Position numbers and translations under genes: made by a program. Below the pieces are notes generated by a model. The model worked only from the letters and a program-made list of their open reading frames with translations. It was not told the origin of the DNA and did no database searches. 64,000 nt of DNA from assembly GCA_006384855.1 (NCBI GenBank), contig VCJN01000322.1, positions 145,796 through 209,795 on the forward strand. The letters are read 5' to 3'. Positions 23,924 to 36,539 of this stretch are shown here, piece after piece (position 1 is the stretch's first letter; each line of letters begins with the position of its first letter). Source of the DNA: Tetraselmis striata. Its lineage: Eukaryota > Chlorophyta > Chlorodendrophyceae > Chlorodendrales > Chlorodendraceae.

Positions 23924-26900
23924 TCATGTGGGCGGCTCGAGAGGGATGACCTCACCATGACTGCTCTCAGGGATAGCTGGATAAAGGTTGACGTGGCCCT
24001 GCCGAACGCCATCCAGTGTGAGGACTGCGCGGCGGCCGCCACCGGCGATCCCGACCCCAACCACGCTGCCCTGGGTGGCAGCCGGTGGCGAGATGGCGGC
24101 CTCCCCGCAGCCCCGTGCCAGCGACCTGATGCTGAGGGTGCCATCACCACTGGAGTACTCCACCAGCGAGGTGGCGTTGGGGCCGCAGCTGCGGAAGCCC
24201 AGTTGGACGGTAGCGCCCCTTGGCAGACACAGGATCTTGACTTCAAAGTAGGCGCCCTCGCAGCCCACGTCGAACGGCCTGTTGGATGTGGCGCTCACGC
24301 TGCGCGGCCTGGCCACACAGCAAGCGGACAATGCGAGCAGGAAGAGGCAGCGGGCTCAGCATGGCTATGTGTGCTTTCCGTCCGCACATGCAAACCAGAA
24401 ACCAGGCGCACGTAGGCGCTAGCGCAACTGCAACCTGCCTTATGCGACGCCAAAGTCACAGATGCAAATGTTGAAGTTTGGCTGAAGCCAGCTTATCAGC
24501 GTCATGGATACAGACGATGAGCATGCACACATAGCGAACGCGTTTCAGATACCAGATAAATCCGATGTGTGTGTCAATTGCACGGTCCCACGCCCTGCCG
24601 CTACGCATGATGGCAAGTATCGATATCGTTTGGATCGGTGAGGGAGATCGAAATTTGTAGCCCGGGCAATATAGTGCCACGCAATGCTGCTGTTGATGTG
24701 TCAGCCCGGGGTGGGGTAGGGGGGGGAGAGGGGGGGGGGGGGGGGGGGGGGGACAGCTCATCACCATGCAAACATTGAGATGGCCAATAAAAAGGCGGCG
24801 CGCACCTGCTGGCCACACACTCCACTACGTTGGCAAAGATTTCGAGTTCGCTTGGGCTGGAGGTGACCATTCGTAGCTGCCCCCCGCCACTGCCTGGCAA
24901 TGGTCCGGTAGCATGGAGGTCCTCGGAGCCATCTCCGTTAGGCGACTCAGGTTTGAGGCTGCTCTCTAAATCGCTGCTCCCACTTTCCCAAGGCTTATTG
25001 TGGTGATGAGAGGCAGCGGTAGGCTGACCGGGGTGGTTGTGGTCACCCAGACGAAGCGCATCCAGCGCCTCCCTAGGTGCCCGAGGGCGCTCAATGCAAC
25101 GGAACAAGTCCCTTGCCCACACCTGCCCCGCAGACTGGGAATGGCATCGCTGGCAGAGGTCAAAGTCGCGGCGGTCGCGTGACTGGAAGCGCGGCCCGAT
25201 GATGGGGTCCATGTCGCAGTTGTCACAGGCAATGCCATGGTGAACGGCCAGCGCACTTCCAGAACCTGGGCAATCGTTGGGCCTGGGCTCCTCCGGGCTG
25301 CTGCTCGCCACATCCATCCTGGTCGCCCAGGGTCCATTGATGTCCGCTCTGTTCAGGAAAACCTGTGGGCTGCTACTCGGCACATCCATCCTGCAAACTG
25401 GGCTTGAGTCTAGCGACCATCTTTGGGCTTCTTCCAGGAAATCCTCCGGGCTGCTGCTCGCCACACTCATCCTGGTCGCCCAGGGTCCATTGATGTCCGC
25501 TCTGTTCAGGAAAACCTGTGGGCTGCTGCTCGGCACATCCATCCTGCAAACCGGGCTTGAGGCTAGCGACCATATTTTGGCTTCTTCCAAGAAATCCTGT
25601 GGGCTGCTGCTTGCCACACTCATCCTGGTCGCCCAGGGTCGATGGAGGTCTGGGTTACCCAGGGAATTCCATGGCCGCCTGGCTGGAACATCCAGAAGCT
25701 TGCGCCTCTGCTCGTGCTGCAGCAGCTCATAGCACACGTTGCAGGGGCAGCCGTTGGAAGGACCACAGCGGCCATCACAGCCTCCGCACCTGTGCGGCAG
25801 GGGGGGTATGTTGCATGAGTTAACATGTGACAAAGTCTTGGCATGAATCCAATTGGGCTACCCAACGTCGTCGTATCACTAGCAGCCTGGGATCGGACAA
25901 TAAAGTACGACCTTAGACTCCGACCTTGCTGTATTGCAGTGCAGAAATGTGCCAAATGTGTGAGATGGCGAACATCAGAAAACGCTGGCCACAGCTAGCT
26001 TTCGCCTTCGAAGTTGTCTTTCTCAGTGTCATGCAATTCAAGAACACCAGAAATATCAGGTCGATGATGTGCGCCCCCCACCCCCCCTGCCCCTGGGTCT
26101 GTAAATACATAGTAATGGTAAGTAGCTAGATATATCGTAATTACTGGTTTACGGCACCTAAAGATTTACTCGATTAAATCGACCCCCTCCCTGGCTGGCC
26201 TCCCTGGCGCGCTGCGCGCGGAGCACGGGGTGTCTCCGTGCTCTAAAACTCTCGTACGGGTGCTTGCAGTACTGTAGATACAACTTGCTGCACACCGCGG
26301 GGAGGCGGCGCGGTGCGTGTTACTAACGCTACTGTCGCTGCCGGCGGCGGCATCGCGGCGGCGGCTATTTCAGCGGCGGGAGGGTACCCGTAGCTAGTGG
26401 GGTCCAGCCACAGGCCCACAGCACAGCGCCCTAATCCCTCGCGATAACGACCCGCGCTGGGTAGATGGAGTAGTGCCCGTGTCGATGCAATACCGTGATA
26501 ATATTCGAATCATTCACGAAACGGGCTATTCCCTCCCACGCGATGAATGTAATATTGCGCGGTCGCGCGGTCGTCGAGCCCATGCGACTGCGGCGCTGAT
26601 GAGCGCGCAGCGCACTCGGATACCTCGCCAACTACCTATCCTGGAAGCACTTCCGCCACCCGCCGGTGAGCCGGAGAGCGAGTTGCGAGCTGCGGCGATC
26701 GTCAGTTTGATTGTCACATCCACACGATCAGTGGCAGTTCGAAGCTGATACCAGGCAGTCCGAAATGACTGCATATCTATTAACCCTTTTTCCGGGGGTT
26801 ATGGGGGAGGGAAGCGGCAACCAAGGTGGTTTTGACGCCGATCTGCTGCCGATCACAGCGCTTTGCCGGCGCAACTGGGGGGGCGTGCTCGCGGCGGTAG

Positions 26901-28163
26901 TCATATGTGCACGGAGTATCAATATCAAACATAAACAACTCAATATCAACCACCAATCTGTGGGTGTGGTTCTCGACTTTTTGTTCCCAAGCAGGTGCGC
27001 GGCCATCCACACCTTGCCAGGCCACAGTTACATCTTGTGGTGCCTGCCGGGGGTCTATCTGCCGCGCACCTACTTGGGAACATGGCGTTCTGTCATGGCG
27101 TGGGGTCACTCCGAAATAACCCCGACAACGGGCCTTACTCGGTAGATTCCATGGGCTGCACTGTTGTAGGTAATGTGACTGTTGCCACAACAGGTTGCGT
27201 AGTGCGGCGCCTCGGCCGCTTCAGGGATTAACTTGTAATTGACCCACTGGCACCGCTCAACACATTAGATAATAACCGCGCGGGGGGGGGGGGGGGGGGG
27301 GGGGGGTAAATTACTGCAGTAAATGCGGTTTCCGTACATGAGCCTGTGTGTTTGTACGGGTAAGCAGTAACTCTCATCCTAGATCAGATGGAAGGTCGTG
27401 CGCGTTGGAGGTCAAGGGCAGTCAAGTAGTCAAGCGGGAGTCTGCTTGAAGCGTGTGTGCTAATATATTGCAATACCTGCACTGCTGCTTCAGCTTCCCG
27501 CAGTAAAACACCTCTGCTGCAGGCAGGCCGGTGAAGCCGCCGCGGCCTCGATCCGTGCGGCCCTTGCTCACGACATCCCCTGCGCTGTTAATCACTTTCG
27601 GCGGCTCGCCGCCAGAGTCTGTCACACTCATGTCGGCGTTGCGAAGTGCCACTCGTGACACTGCCACCGCTTTCTCAACCTCGCGCTGCAGCAGCTCAAA
27701 GCAGTCGTCGCAGGGGCAGCCGTTGGAGGGGCCGCAGCGGCCATCGCAACCGCCACACCTGCGTGGCAGGTTTAAAGCACACCCCGGCAGCGGCGTGAAC
27801 GGCGCGTGAAGACTATATATATGGTCGCGAAATCTTTGCCAGGCAGCGTAGTATTTCACGACATGTCAACAGTATACATTTGCGGGTGTAGTGAGAAGTG
27901 GCACGGCCATTATCTGCGTAGCGCAGGGTCCGGCGGGGGCCGTTTTGATGGAATCACAAGCGGGTCATGTCACGCTCGGCTGCCGTTCGCACCTGCAACG
28001 CCCTTTACGCAGCTTGCCACAGTACCAGACCTCTGCCGCCGGTAGTCCGGTGAAGCCGCCGAAGCCACAGTGCCGATACGCCTGCCCCTTCTTGACGGCA
28101 CTCCCTGCTGAGTTCACCGCCGCCATAACATATGCTCCGCCGCGGTGGCGGGCAGCGGGGGAA
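23924..28163 (-). CDS. Modular Cys-rich protein with ZZ zinc finger and SPRY domain (5' end uncertain)
   Basis: Four exons are visible: 28163-27993, 27758-27477, 25789-24806, 24299-23924. Module A (GGFTGLPAAEV-[WF]-YCGKL) occurs in the first two exons. Module B (CGGCDGRCGPSNGCPC) opens the second and third. The third exon also carries an in-frame 51-residue tandem repeat and a ZZ finger (about 25243-25135, CDNC then CQRC). The last exon is a SPRY domain (YFEVKIL, VQLGF, VVGVGI, LYPAIP) that ends at TGA 23926-23924. All internal junctions split the codon after its second base (AG|N), so the exons can be duplicated without breaking frame. ZZ and SPRY both bind proteins, which suggests an adaptor or ubiquitin-ligase-associated role. 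This is inference. More modules may lie upstream. Confidence 0.75.
25288..25645 (-). repeat. In-frame 153-bp tandem repeat within the ZZ/SPRY gene
   Basis: Two full units and part of a third encode repeats of SSSPxDFLEEA and MDVPSSSPQVFLNRADINGP. The period is a multiple of three, so the frame is kept. The unit resembles a Ser-Pro-rich linker. Confidence 0.85.
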
Positions 28164-28831
28164 CTGCCAGAGGCACGCCACGGGGAATTGGGCCACTCTG
28201 CCGACCTTATCGAGTTACAGTTGTTTTAGGTGGCGGCGGCTCTCATGAAAAGGGGGGCGGGGGGGGGGGGGGGGGGGGGGGGGCGGCGGGATACACCCTT
28301 GGGGGGTGTACATGGCTGAACACCAAATCAGTACTTACGCCGCCGTTATGGCATTACCTATCGCATCCGAAAGCCCTAATGTAATGTACAGGTATACATA
28401 TCGCATCCGAAAGGGCCAGCGGGATGCGACCGCCCTAGCGGCCGCCCGCATATAGCGGCCCTCCTTAGGCGGCCGCCCGCATATATACGCGCATTTACGA
28501 GTATAAACCGGTGATGTTCACAAAGTACTAATAATATATGCCAGCCTGCTGCCAGGTATGTGGATAAAACGTACCGTAACGGTATATAATGAGAGAGCGG
28601 TGGCACTACAGGTACTGTACGAGTAGCGCGGATACTACTGGAGCCGGGCCGCCGCCTCCTGTATCCAACTTAATGCATCCCCTGAGCCCACCCATGCTCC
28701 CCAGACGGCCCCCTCCTTCGCATGCCCTCCGCACGTGCAACTAGTTCCCTTGTCGCAGCTCCGCTCTATCGTGCGAGTCGCGCGCGGTACCCCAAAACCC
28801 GAGCCAGCAGCGCATCTCGCGATTCGAGAGC
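28164..28831. other. Flank of the ZZ/SPRY gene, no gene recognised
   Basis: It holds a poly-G tract at 28257-28283 and a short direct repeat of catatcgcatccgaaag near 28380-28412. It may contain upstream exons of the ZZ/SPRY gene, but none could be supported. Confidence 0.35.
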
Positions 28832-29491
28832 GTGCGCTCTATCGCCTCCCCAACTACTTACGCATTTGTTTCACTCGCGTTACATCACCGCGCCGCCGCC
28901 GCCACCGGCATTTTTCCCGCCCCCGGGACAGAACTAGCAACCGTTTTCGCCACCGGCATGTCGGGCCACGCAAGGGCAAGGGCCCGGCCAAGTTCAGCCA
29001 GCACCCGCCCGGCCGAGGCGGAGGACAGGCCAAGTTCCGTATGCAAGGACACCGATTTCCACGGCCGGCTTGGAGGCCGCACCGCTCCTTCCGCGTCGCG
29101 TCCTCACACGAGGCTCACGTGTACGTGTTGTGGTTTCTCGACAACGAACCATCATCACCTCCTACCGCACTACATCCGGGTTTATCAGGTCAACCGCGCA
29201 GCGTTCGCCCCGGACCACACTGCAAGCAAACTCTACATAGGCAACGCTATCATTCGCTCACTGGGCAAGAGGGGGCGCAATTGCACATGGCTGGATGATG
29301 GCGTACGCTGCTACATGTGCCTTCACACGGACAAGCGTGAGGACACCGGACCCGACGACGCCTGCTATCTACTCACCCTCGTCCGTGCAGCCCTTACCCA
29401 TGAAGCTCACTTGGGTAGCATGTCGGCTTTGACCGAGCACGCAGCCAGCATCAAACTGTCGGGCCTCATCGCCCCTGCCGCGACGCACTAG
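28832..29491 (+). CDS. Uncharacterised open frame, possible retroelement ORF1 remnant
   Basis: The frame is 219 codons, with a Cys-rich stretch (TCTCCGF, then RCYMCLH) that could bind zinc. No family was recognised. It lies beside degraded retroelements, so a gag-like origin is plausible, but strand and order do not prove it. Codon use is GC-rich, like the flanking non-coding DNA. Confidence 0.25.
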   Translation: MRSIASPTTYAFVSLALHHRAAAATGIFPAPGTELATVFATGMSGHARARARPSSASTRPAEAEDRPSSVCKDTDFHGRLGGRTAPSASRPHTRLTCTCCGFSTTNHHHLLPHYIRVYQVNRAAFAPDHTASKLYIGNAIIRSLGKRGRNCTWLDDGVRCYMCLHTDKREDTGPDDACYLLTLVRAALTHEAHLGSMSALTEHAASIKLSGLIAPAATH

Positions 29492-30681
29492 GTAGAGTTG
29501 CGCACGGATTGGTTGGCCCTACTCCCCACCCTGCCCCCCGGGCGCGCTGCACCCCCTGGAGACCTCTCGTACTACGAGCCGCCACCCCAGCCCCTACCGC
29601 GGCCCCTCTCGCACCCCGCCAAGAGTTCTTCCAATAGGCCGGCGCCGCTCACTCCCGCCCTCCCCCCCCTTGCGGCCAGCCTATGCCCATCACACATATG
29701 TCTCCCAACTGAGCCTTGCTCCCACTCACCAGACCCAAGCCTATGCCCATTGCGGCGCCTTCACCCCGTCCCCATCATCACGCATCGTCCCAGTTAGGCT
29801 CCCCCTCCCGCCCACAAGAACCAACGCAACAAATTGGCGCCGCAGATTGCAACATGCGCCTAGACAATGCGTTTTCCCCCGAGCGCACGCCGCCTCCCCC
29901 GGGCGCAGGGATTTCCGGTGGCGGCCAACTTCACCGCGGCTCTGCTTGAGCCTCGTCTTCAGCGACACCACCACACTACGGACTCCAACACCCTCCATCC
30001 CTCAAACGCCCGCACGACGTTGACCTCGCCTCCGCTGATCCGGATAATACCTTGGAAGATGTTCTAGAGGCCGGCATGCCGCCCTTTGGTGTTAGCGCAG
30101 CGGCGCCATCACCGTTTGGCCATGCGCACCAACCTCCTCCTAATACCCTTGCCAAGGCCCAAACCACACCAACTAGAGTTCCAGCTGTTGGGAGGCATGT
30201 TGCTAGAGATCCAAAAGCAGATGGCCACCCTGAAAAAGCTCTCGTTGCGCTATGCGCGACGAGATGGCGGAGAGGCGCCGCGAGACCTCCCACCTCAATA
30301 ACGTCGTCACCAGACTCCAAGCAAGCCCCCCCCCCCCCCCCTCCGAAATGCCCCCGGCCCTCCGACAATGCGCATGGAGCCTCCGAATTTCCTGGAGATG
30401 ACATGGACGCCGGCGGCCCCCATGTCGATGTCCCCCCCCCCCCCCCCCCGCCTCCATGAAAGCGCCCCCGGCGCGCACGAGGGGAGCGTGGCGCCGGAAA
30501 CTCCTCGCCCCACCCCCAACCCTACCTCGTCGGACCGCCCCTTCAACCCTCGTTGCACCTCCTCCCTATTAATCACCCACAATGACGCTCCGGTGCCCTC
30601 TCCCGGAGTGCCCCTTCGTGTGCGACACCGCTACGTACGCACCTGGCTGAGCACTTCCGAAGCACTCCGGCCGGCACGGAT

Positions 30682-31053
30682 ATGAACCAGCGGGTTATAC
30701 ACTTGGCCCTTATTGAGATGAACAACCGGCTCGATGCGTCATCCATCAACGCCTCCAACGCATACGGTATGACCGACCGGCGCGCCATACGCATGCGTTT
30801 GGTCGCCGACCCCGCTTTGCATTCCTTGCTGCCCCTCTTCGACATGAAGCGGCGCGCGGGCGAGCATGATCGACCTGCCGACCACATACCGCGGATAAGG
30901 GGCCGGGGGGGGGGGGGGTTGGTGCTCGCCTTTCTCCCTCTTCTCCTCCTTGGGGATCCTACCACAAGAGCTCAAGCGGAAGAGATGGAGGCGCTATTGG
31001 CGGACCGCGGTTGGGGCCGGCGGACCGCCAAAGCCGACACGGCGTGGCTATAA
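30682..31053 (+). CDS. Short uncharacterised open frame near retroelements
   Basis: The frame is 123 codons and starts MNQRVIHLALIEMNNRLD. It includes a glycine run that comes from a poly-G tract (30905-30918). It may be a fragment of a retroelement structural ORF. No motif supports a function. Confidence 0.2.
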   Translation: MNQRVIHLALIEMNNRLDASSINASNAYGMTDRRAIRMRLVADPALHSLLPLFDMKRRAGEHDRPADHIPRIRGRGGGGLVLAFLPLLLLGDPTTRAQAEEMEALLADRGWGRRTAKADTAWL

Positions 31054-31199
31054 GTACTGCGACCTGCGGGATATTTTCAGCGATGGCGGCAAGTGGAGCC
31101 AAGATGCAGCACGACGACCGAAGACTGTGCGGTGCCAGTGCATATTACCGATGTACAAGATATAATATTTTTAGGCGGAGCACATAATGTATTCGCAAT

Positions 31200-34100
31200 C
31201 CCCTTAATGCCAATTAGCGGTAGTCACTCGAACTGGCGACCGCCTCTAATATGGAAATAACACAGCTACTGATCACCGGATGGAAGAAGGCTTGGTTTGG
31301 AAACGGAAGGTATAAGATGGCCAAAAGCTTGAGCTATAATTACACTATATGTGCTCCTTGCTATGGTTAGCGATGGCAAACAGCACGAACAACTCGATAT
31401 GGGTGGTGGGGAGTAGCAGACTCGCAAGTTGTACTCATTTTCGACCGTCGTGGCCCGTAAGGGCTCGAGTCCCTGCTCGTCGCGAAACTCGAGGTACCGC
31501 CAGACAACGCTGCTGCCGTAGTTGTCGTAAGTCTTAGGCGCCATGGAGCTAGCGAGTAGGTCTAGTACTACATGGGTGCCAATGTCGTTAGTGCCCACAA
31601 GTGCGCGGACGGGCGTGGACATAGATTCCGCCCACGGGGCGCGTTCCTTGGGCTCCAACAGCCGAAACTGCACCCGCACGCAACGCTCGCTCCTCCTCCG
31701 GTACTCGCGCGGACACATAATGTACCCGCCGCGGGACCGGGACTAGTACTCGCCTGCGCGCTTTACACGGCTGCTTTGCGCAGGGGGTTGGCCACAGCTG
31801 ACTTGGCAGGATTTTGCGTCGATCGGGTATAGCCATGACGGTATGGGACCCGGAATGCCGCCACGCTCTCGCGTGGCGGCCCTACGACCTTGTACTCCCC
31901 GGGCTTGCCGGGCAAGAAGAGATCCCGCGCGGACGGGTATACGATTACTTCGTTTGCTTGCTCGGAATGTAGTTACCAACACTATTTGCCCGGCTAATGC
32001 GGGGCGACATCGGTTGATGCCGCCCCGTTGTGACGGAGTTTGCGTATGAGGTCGGGTGGCAAGCTGCACGGTGGGTTGCACCAGTTCACTTCTCGTCGCC
32101 AGTCCGCATCCGGTAAGTGCATGTTGTCCACGGCCACGCACCGCGGATCCCGCCGCCACCGCGCGTTGAAACGTTGGACCAGCTGGGAGTTGGACATCGT
32201 GGCGAAGCGGTCCACCGTGTGCTGCCCCTAAAGGCCGTCCAAATAAGCGACAACCCTGATGGGTTGGAGTCGCCCGTCGTCCATGTCCGTGTCCTGGGAG
32301 AGCCGATCAGCCCAGTCGTTTGCAACGGACCGGATGTGGCGCGCCCGTATGCCGTTGGTGTCCAATACCTCCCAAAGCTTTTGCAGCTCATCCATCATGG
32401 CGGGCAAGCGGGAGGTGTAGTGACTGAGGATTGCTACTACCGCCGGGTTGTCCTCGTGCCGGAGAACATGGCGGCGGAGCGGCAAGAAGGAAGCGGCAAG
32501 AGGGTTGCGAGGCGAACCGCCTTCAACTCCTTCTAGGTGATGTGTTGATGCACATCCGGTTGTTGCTAGAACCCCCGCGCCTCGCTGTTGTTGTTGAGCA
32601 CTGCGACCCAGCCATACCCACTGCTGTCGCAATGCATGTTCGCGGACTCCAAGGGCGAGAAGATGGAGCGGTCGTTGTTAGCCGTCAAGACGTCGACCCA
32701 CCAGCGGAGGTCGCGCCGCAAGTCATAAGTCATAAGTGGCAAGTGATAAGTCATCTCCACCCGCCCGACCCAGCCCTCCCGGCGGGTAGCCAACACAAAG
32801 TGCAGCTCGCGCAAGTAGAGCCGGGCAGCGGGGATCGCGAGGCAGCGGTATATATTGCGCCTTGCCGGCCTGGCGAGCGGGTAGCCAGCGTCGGTCTGCC
32901 GCGGCTCGTTGTAGCATGCCCGATGCCAGTCGGGAGAGCGTCGTCAACTTCGCTTCCGGTGCGCGGAATTCGCCGCGGACCTTGTCAATCGTGAGGCCTC
33001 GGTGTTTGCACACTTAGATCGGCCGCCGGCCGCCCTTGTCCGGGTTCCGGCGCAGGCCCAGCCGGTCGAGCAACACCGCCGCGCGGTCGTGTAGTGCGAG
33101 CGCCGCTCGCTCCCACTCCGCTATTAAAAAGAAGTTCACATAGGGCAGCAGCCGCGCCCCCTTCTGGCGCGTGTTCGGAACGTAGCGGCGTGACTGTGGG
33201 GCGCTTGGGCAGAGTAGGGCGAGCCGGTGAGTAGCCGGCGGGGTTGGACGGCGCGGGCGGCTCCACCGCGCGTAGATGTCGGACGAAAACCTCGGTAAGC
33301 TTGCAAGAATAGTACCTGCTGCAGCGCCGGCCCATGGGCAGGCTCACGACCATGTAGAGCGTCCTGCGGTAGTCCACCGTGAAGAAGTCTCGGCCCGCCT
33401 CGTTGATGCCGAGGGCGTGGTACGTAGCCGTCTGCCAAATCGAAGGATACCATCTAGTCGCCCTCGGGTCAGGTTCTTGAGATGCTTGAGTGTCTCGTAG
33501 CTCAACTCGCGCTCCTTGCAGTAGCGGTTGAGTTGTCGTAGGTCGATGATAGGCGCCACTTGTTGGTGCCGGGATTTAGCTCTAGGAAGAGTCACGAAAC
33601 CCACCGTCGTGAGTGCCCTCTCCCACGCGCCGGTCTTGAGGAAACGCGGTAGCTCGCCGGCCATGAAGCTGATTTGGTGCGGCTTCGCGTCTTGCATCGA
33701 GACGCCATGGTTCAAGGGTGGTGGCCGTTTGTTGTTGATGAAGGGGATACGGACTCCATGGCGGATCTGTCCCAAAACTTGCTCACTCGTACCGATGTCG
33801 GCCCACTCGGGCGCTTGCCTCTACACGTTCTGACGCATGTAGAGAGAAGCGGGGTTGCTAGAGTCGGGGCCGCGGCGGGACACACCATCATTGCTTCGAC
33901 GCGGTCGGCGGCTTCGTGGGCTTCTTGGGGTCGGGCTTGAGCTTGGGGTCGGGTTTGTTGGGGGTGACCTTGACGAACGCTGCTCCGGCTGCGGCCTTGG
34001 CGCTCGCCATGAGAGATACCTCGAGCGTCTTGTCGACGAGGGCTCGCTAGCTGTAGCGCGTCGTAGTTGGAGGAGGCGACTGGGGCTTGGGCTTGAGGAA

Positions 34101-34350
34101 GCGGTCGTAGGCGAAGTTCGCGAAGACTCGGTCCGTTTCCGACGTCTCCCCTCCGCCCTTGGTGTGTCGGATGCAAGATACCCGGACACGGGAGGCCTCT
34201 TCGATCGCACCGTGGGTGGGACGGCACTCACGTATGTAAGATTGCGAGCGCAGCAGAGGCACTACGAGTCTACCGCCACGGTGCTCATCATCCCTGAGTG
34301 TATCGACGCATCCTACAAGAAAGCTCATTAACCACACCTACACGCATAAA
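31200..34350 (-). pseudogene. Degraded DIRS-like (tyrosine-recombinase) retrotransposon
   Basis: In minus-strand order the remains are the end of a gag-like region (about 34230-33900), a reverse transcriptase (about 33700-33000), an RNase-H-like region (about 32650-32250) and the N-terminal part of a tyrosine recombinase (about 31720-31540, SSMAPKTYDNYGSSVVWRYL). The RT shows APIIDLRQLNRYC, SFDLADGYHALG, VVSLPMG and LPYVNFFLIA. The order RT, RNase H, recombinase is that of DIRS/PAT elements, known from green algae. The frames are broken repeatedly, and the catalytic YxDD motif reads YVNF, so it cannot be active. Terminal repeats were not resolved. Confidence 0.75.
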
Positions 34351-34631
34351 CTGTGCGAGCTTCCCGCGGACCTCGCCAAATTCTGGTCCCCAGACCAACA
34401 CATCACACCCAAACCGCCCCGAACAACGACCTCGGCACCAAATGGCCGGCGGGAGTGTACTAGGTGGCTTCCGCCCCCTACCTCGCAAATGTCAACGCAA
34501 CAGAAGCTTCAACCAAGGTTGCCCTCAAGGTCTTTTACCCCGGCCGCACGCCGCACGCCACACGCCGCACTTCCGCCTAACACCACCTAACGACCAATAG
34601 TAGGCTCCGACACAGCAAGAGCCGCAAGAAC

Positions 34632-36060
34632 ATGCCCACGTCTTTCCATACCCGCCGCACTAAAACTCCGCCCACTGACGACACCAATCCCGTCCATACA
34701 ACCCTTGGAACGCTGGGACGACGCGAAACGCTTTCATACACCGACGGCTCCCGTATCCACCGCGGCGGAGTGGTGGGAATCGGCGCCGGGGTCTACACGC
34801 CGGGCAATAAACCCATCGCACTGGGAGCAAACGAACACGGAGTTCGCCGCACCATCACCAAAGCCGAACTGGCCGCCATATCGGTGGCACTCGAGTCTGA
34901 CCTCCCGAAAGACATCCTCTCATATAGCGCCGTCTCCCTTCACCTAATAGAACGCATGATGTACCGGCCGGTCACCTTACGACGTCACGCTCACAAAGTA
35001 CTACTCGAAAACACAGAACGCCAACTCCGACACCGAGCGGATTTGGGACTCCGAACCATCCTTTAGAAAGTCAAAGCCCATATTGGGGTCGAAGGCACAT
35101 AACAAGCCGACACCGCCGCCGGCGAAGTAGCCAATCGAACATACCACCTGGCACTATCGTAACCGTAGGCGCAACTCCCGAAATAGCCGATGACGTGTGG
35201 CTGAACCCATGCCAAGGCGCGCCGACCACCACTCACACACCCCACAAAAGTGAAAGCCGTCTGGAAACACGCCAACGCTACAGTAGGCTGCGACGCCTCC
35301 GACGAAACCCTACACTCCCACCTCATAGACCATGCGTTGGCCACATTTGTAATGCCGGAATTCGTCACCCCCGCGGACATTACCACCTCGGAAGGAATCC
35401 ACAGCCTGAATTCATTTGGGGAACAAACTCAAGCCGAATGAGACGCAAGGGCAAGCCGTCCTTCACACGCGGGAAGTGCGTCCATATGGCAGGCAACTGC
35501 CCCTCCATGGCCGGCCTTAAGACATACCGACATAATGGCATGCTTAAACTCCTCCTCAACGAGCTGGAAGTCACGAATTGCGGTCGCTAGCACGTACTGT
35601 CCACGGACGCGGGCAACAAACCTGTGGTTCACTTATCCTCCCCCAACAGAGACACCTTGATCTCCGACCTAGCCGACAAAATCACACAAACCCACTCCCG
35701 TGCATCAACATCCCCGGTGCCCAGCGGACGCGCAAGAAAGGGCAATTACATGTCCCTGCGCCGCCCCAGCTCCCACCCTGCTCCCCACGACCGTGCTAAC
35801 CCCCCCCCCCCCCCCCTTCAGCCCTAGACACTGCAAAGCCGGACGCGGTTCGCATTGTCGGATTCGACTGGGACCCGGCCACCGAAACCATATCTCCTGA
35901 TCCCATAGCAGTCCAAAAAATACAGATGATAAAATTCAAATACTGCACCGATCTCAATCATGCCACCGTACACTCTCTCATCCGCAAAAAATACCAACAC
36001 ATGGTGAGCGCCCAACGTCGACAAGGCTAGCAATGCCCGATTGAAATCACCCCGTCACCC
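34632..36060 (+). pseudogene. Degraded LINE remnant: RNase H and C-terminal region
   Basis: The RNase H core is clear (LSYTDGSRIHRGGVVGIGAG, then TITKAELAAISVAL), followed by VKAHIGVEGT with stop codons around it. Downstream are TYRHNGMLKLLLNEL and FKYCTDLNHATVHSLIRKKY, which resemble the C-terminal parts of LINE polyproteins from algae and protists. Stops at several points show it is dead. Its strand is opposite to that of the DIRS remnant on both sides, which suggests insertion into that element. Confidence 0.65.
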
Positions 36061-36539
36061 TCAGCCGCAGCGGCGCCATACACAAACTCACACTAGAAGC
36101 CATCCATAGCCTCACGGTCCTCCGCCCCAAGAAGCAACCCTCGGGCAAACCCGCCCTCCGCCTCGCGGTGCCGCTGCAATCCGCCTCTGTAGGAAACTCC
36201 AAAGACACTCAATCGGATGGCTACATACTCTCTTCCGCATATGCCGACAGTCCCTCAAACTTGCCATGTCCAACCCCAGTACCCTCCCACAAACCCCGTA
36301 CGCACACGCACCGTTAACATACGCGCTTCCGCAGACCACCGTACACGACACCCCCGCCACGGCAGGGCCGGGGGGGGGGGGGGGCAATACCAAGCTGCAT
36401 TGAAGGAGGAGGGGCGCTTGGAAAAAAGAGGAAGACCGGAAGCTGCATCCGTACTCCCTAGGGTTCCCACAACGGTTGGATAAAGCATGCCCTAAAAGCA
36501 TCTCGGCTTGGGCAGTGGAGAGCAACAAGTAAGCATGTT

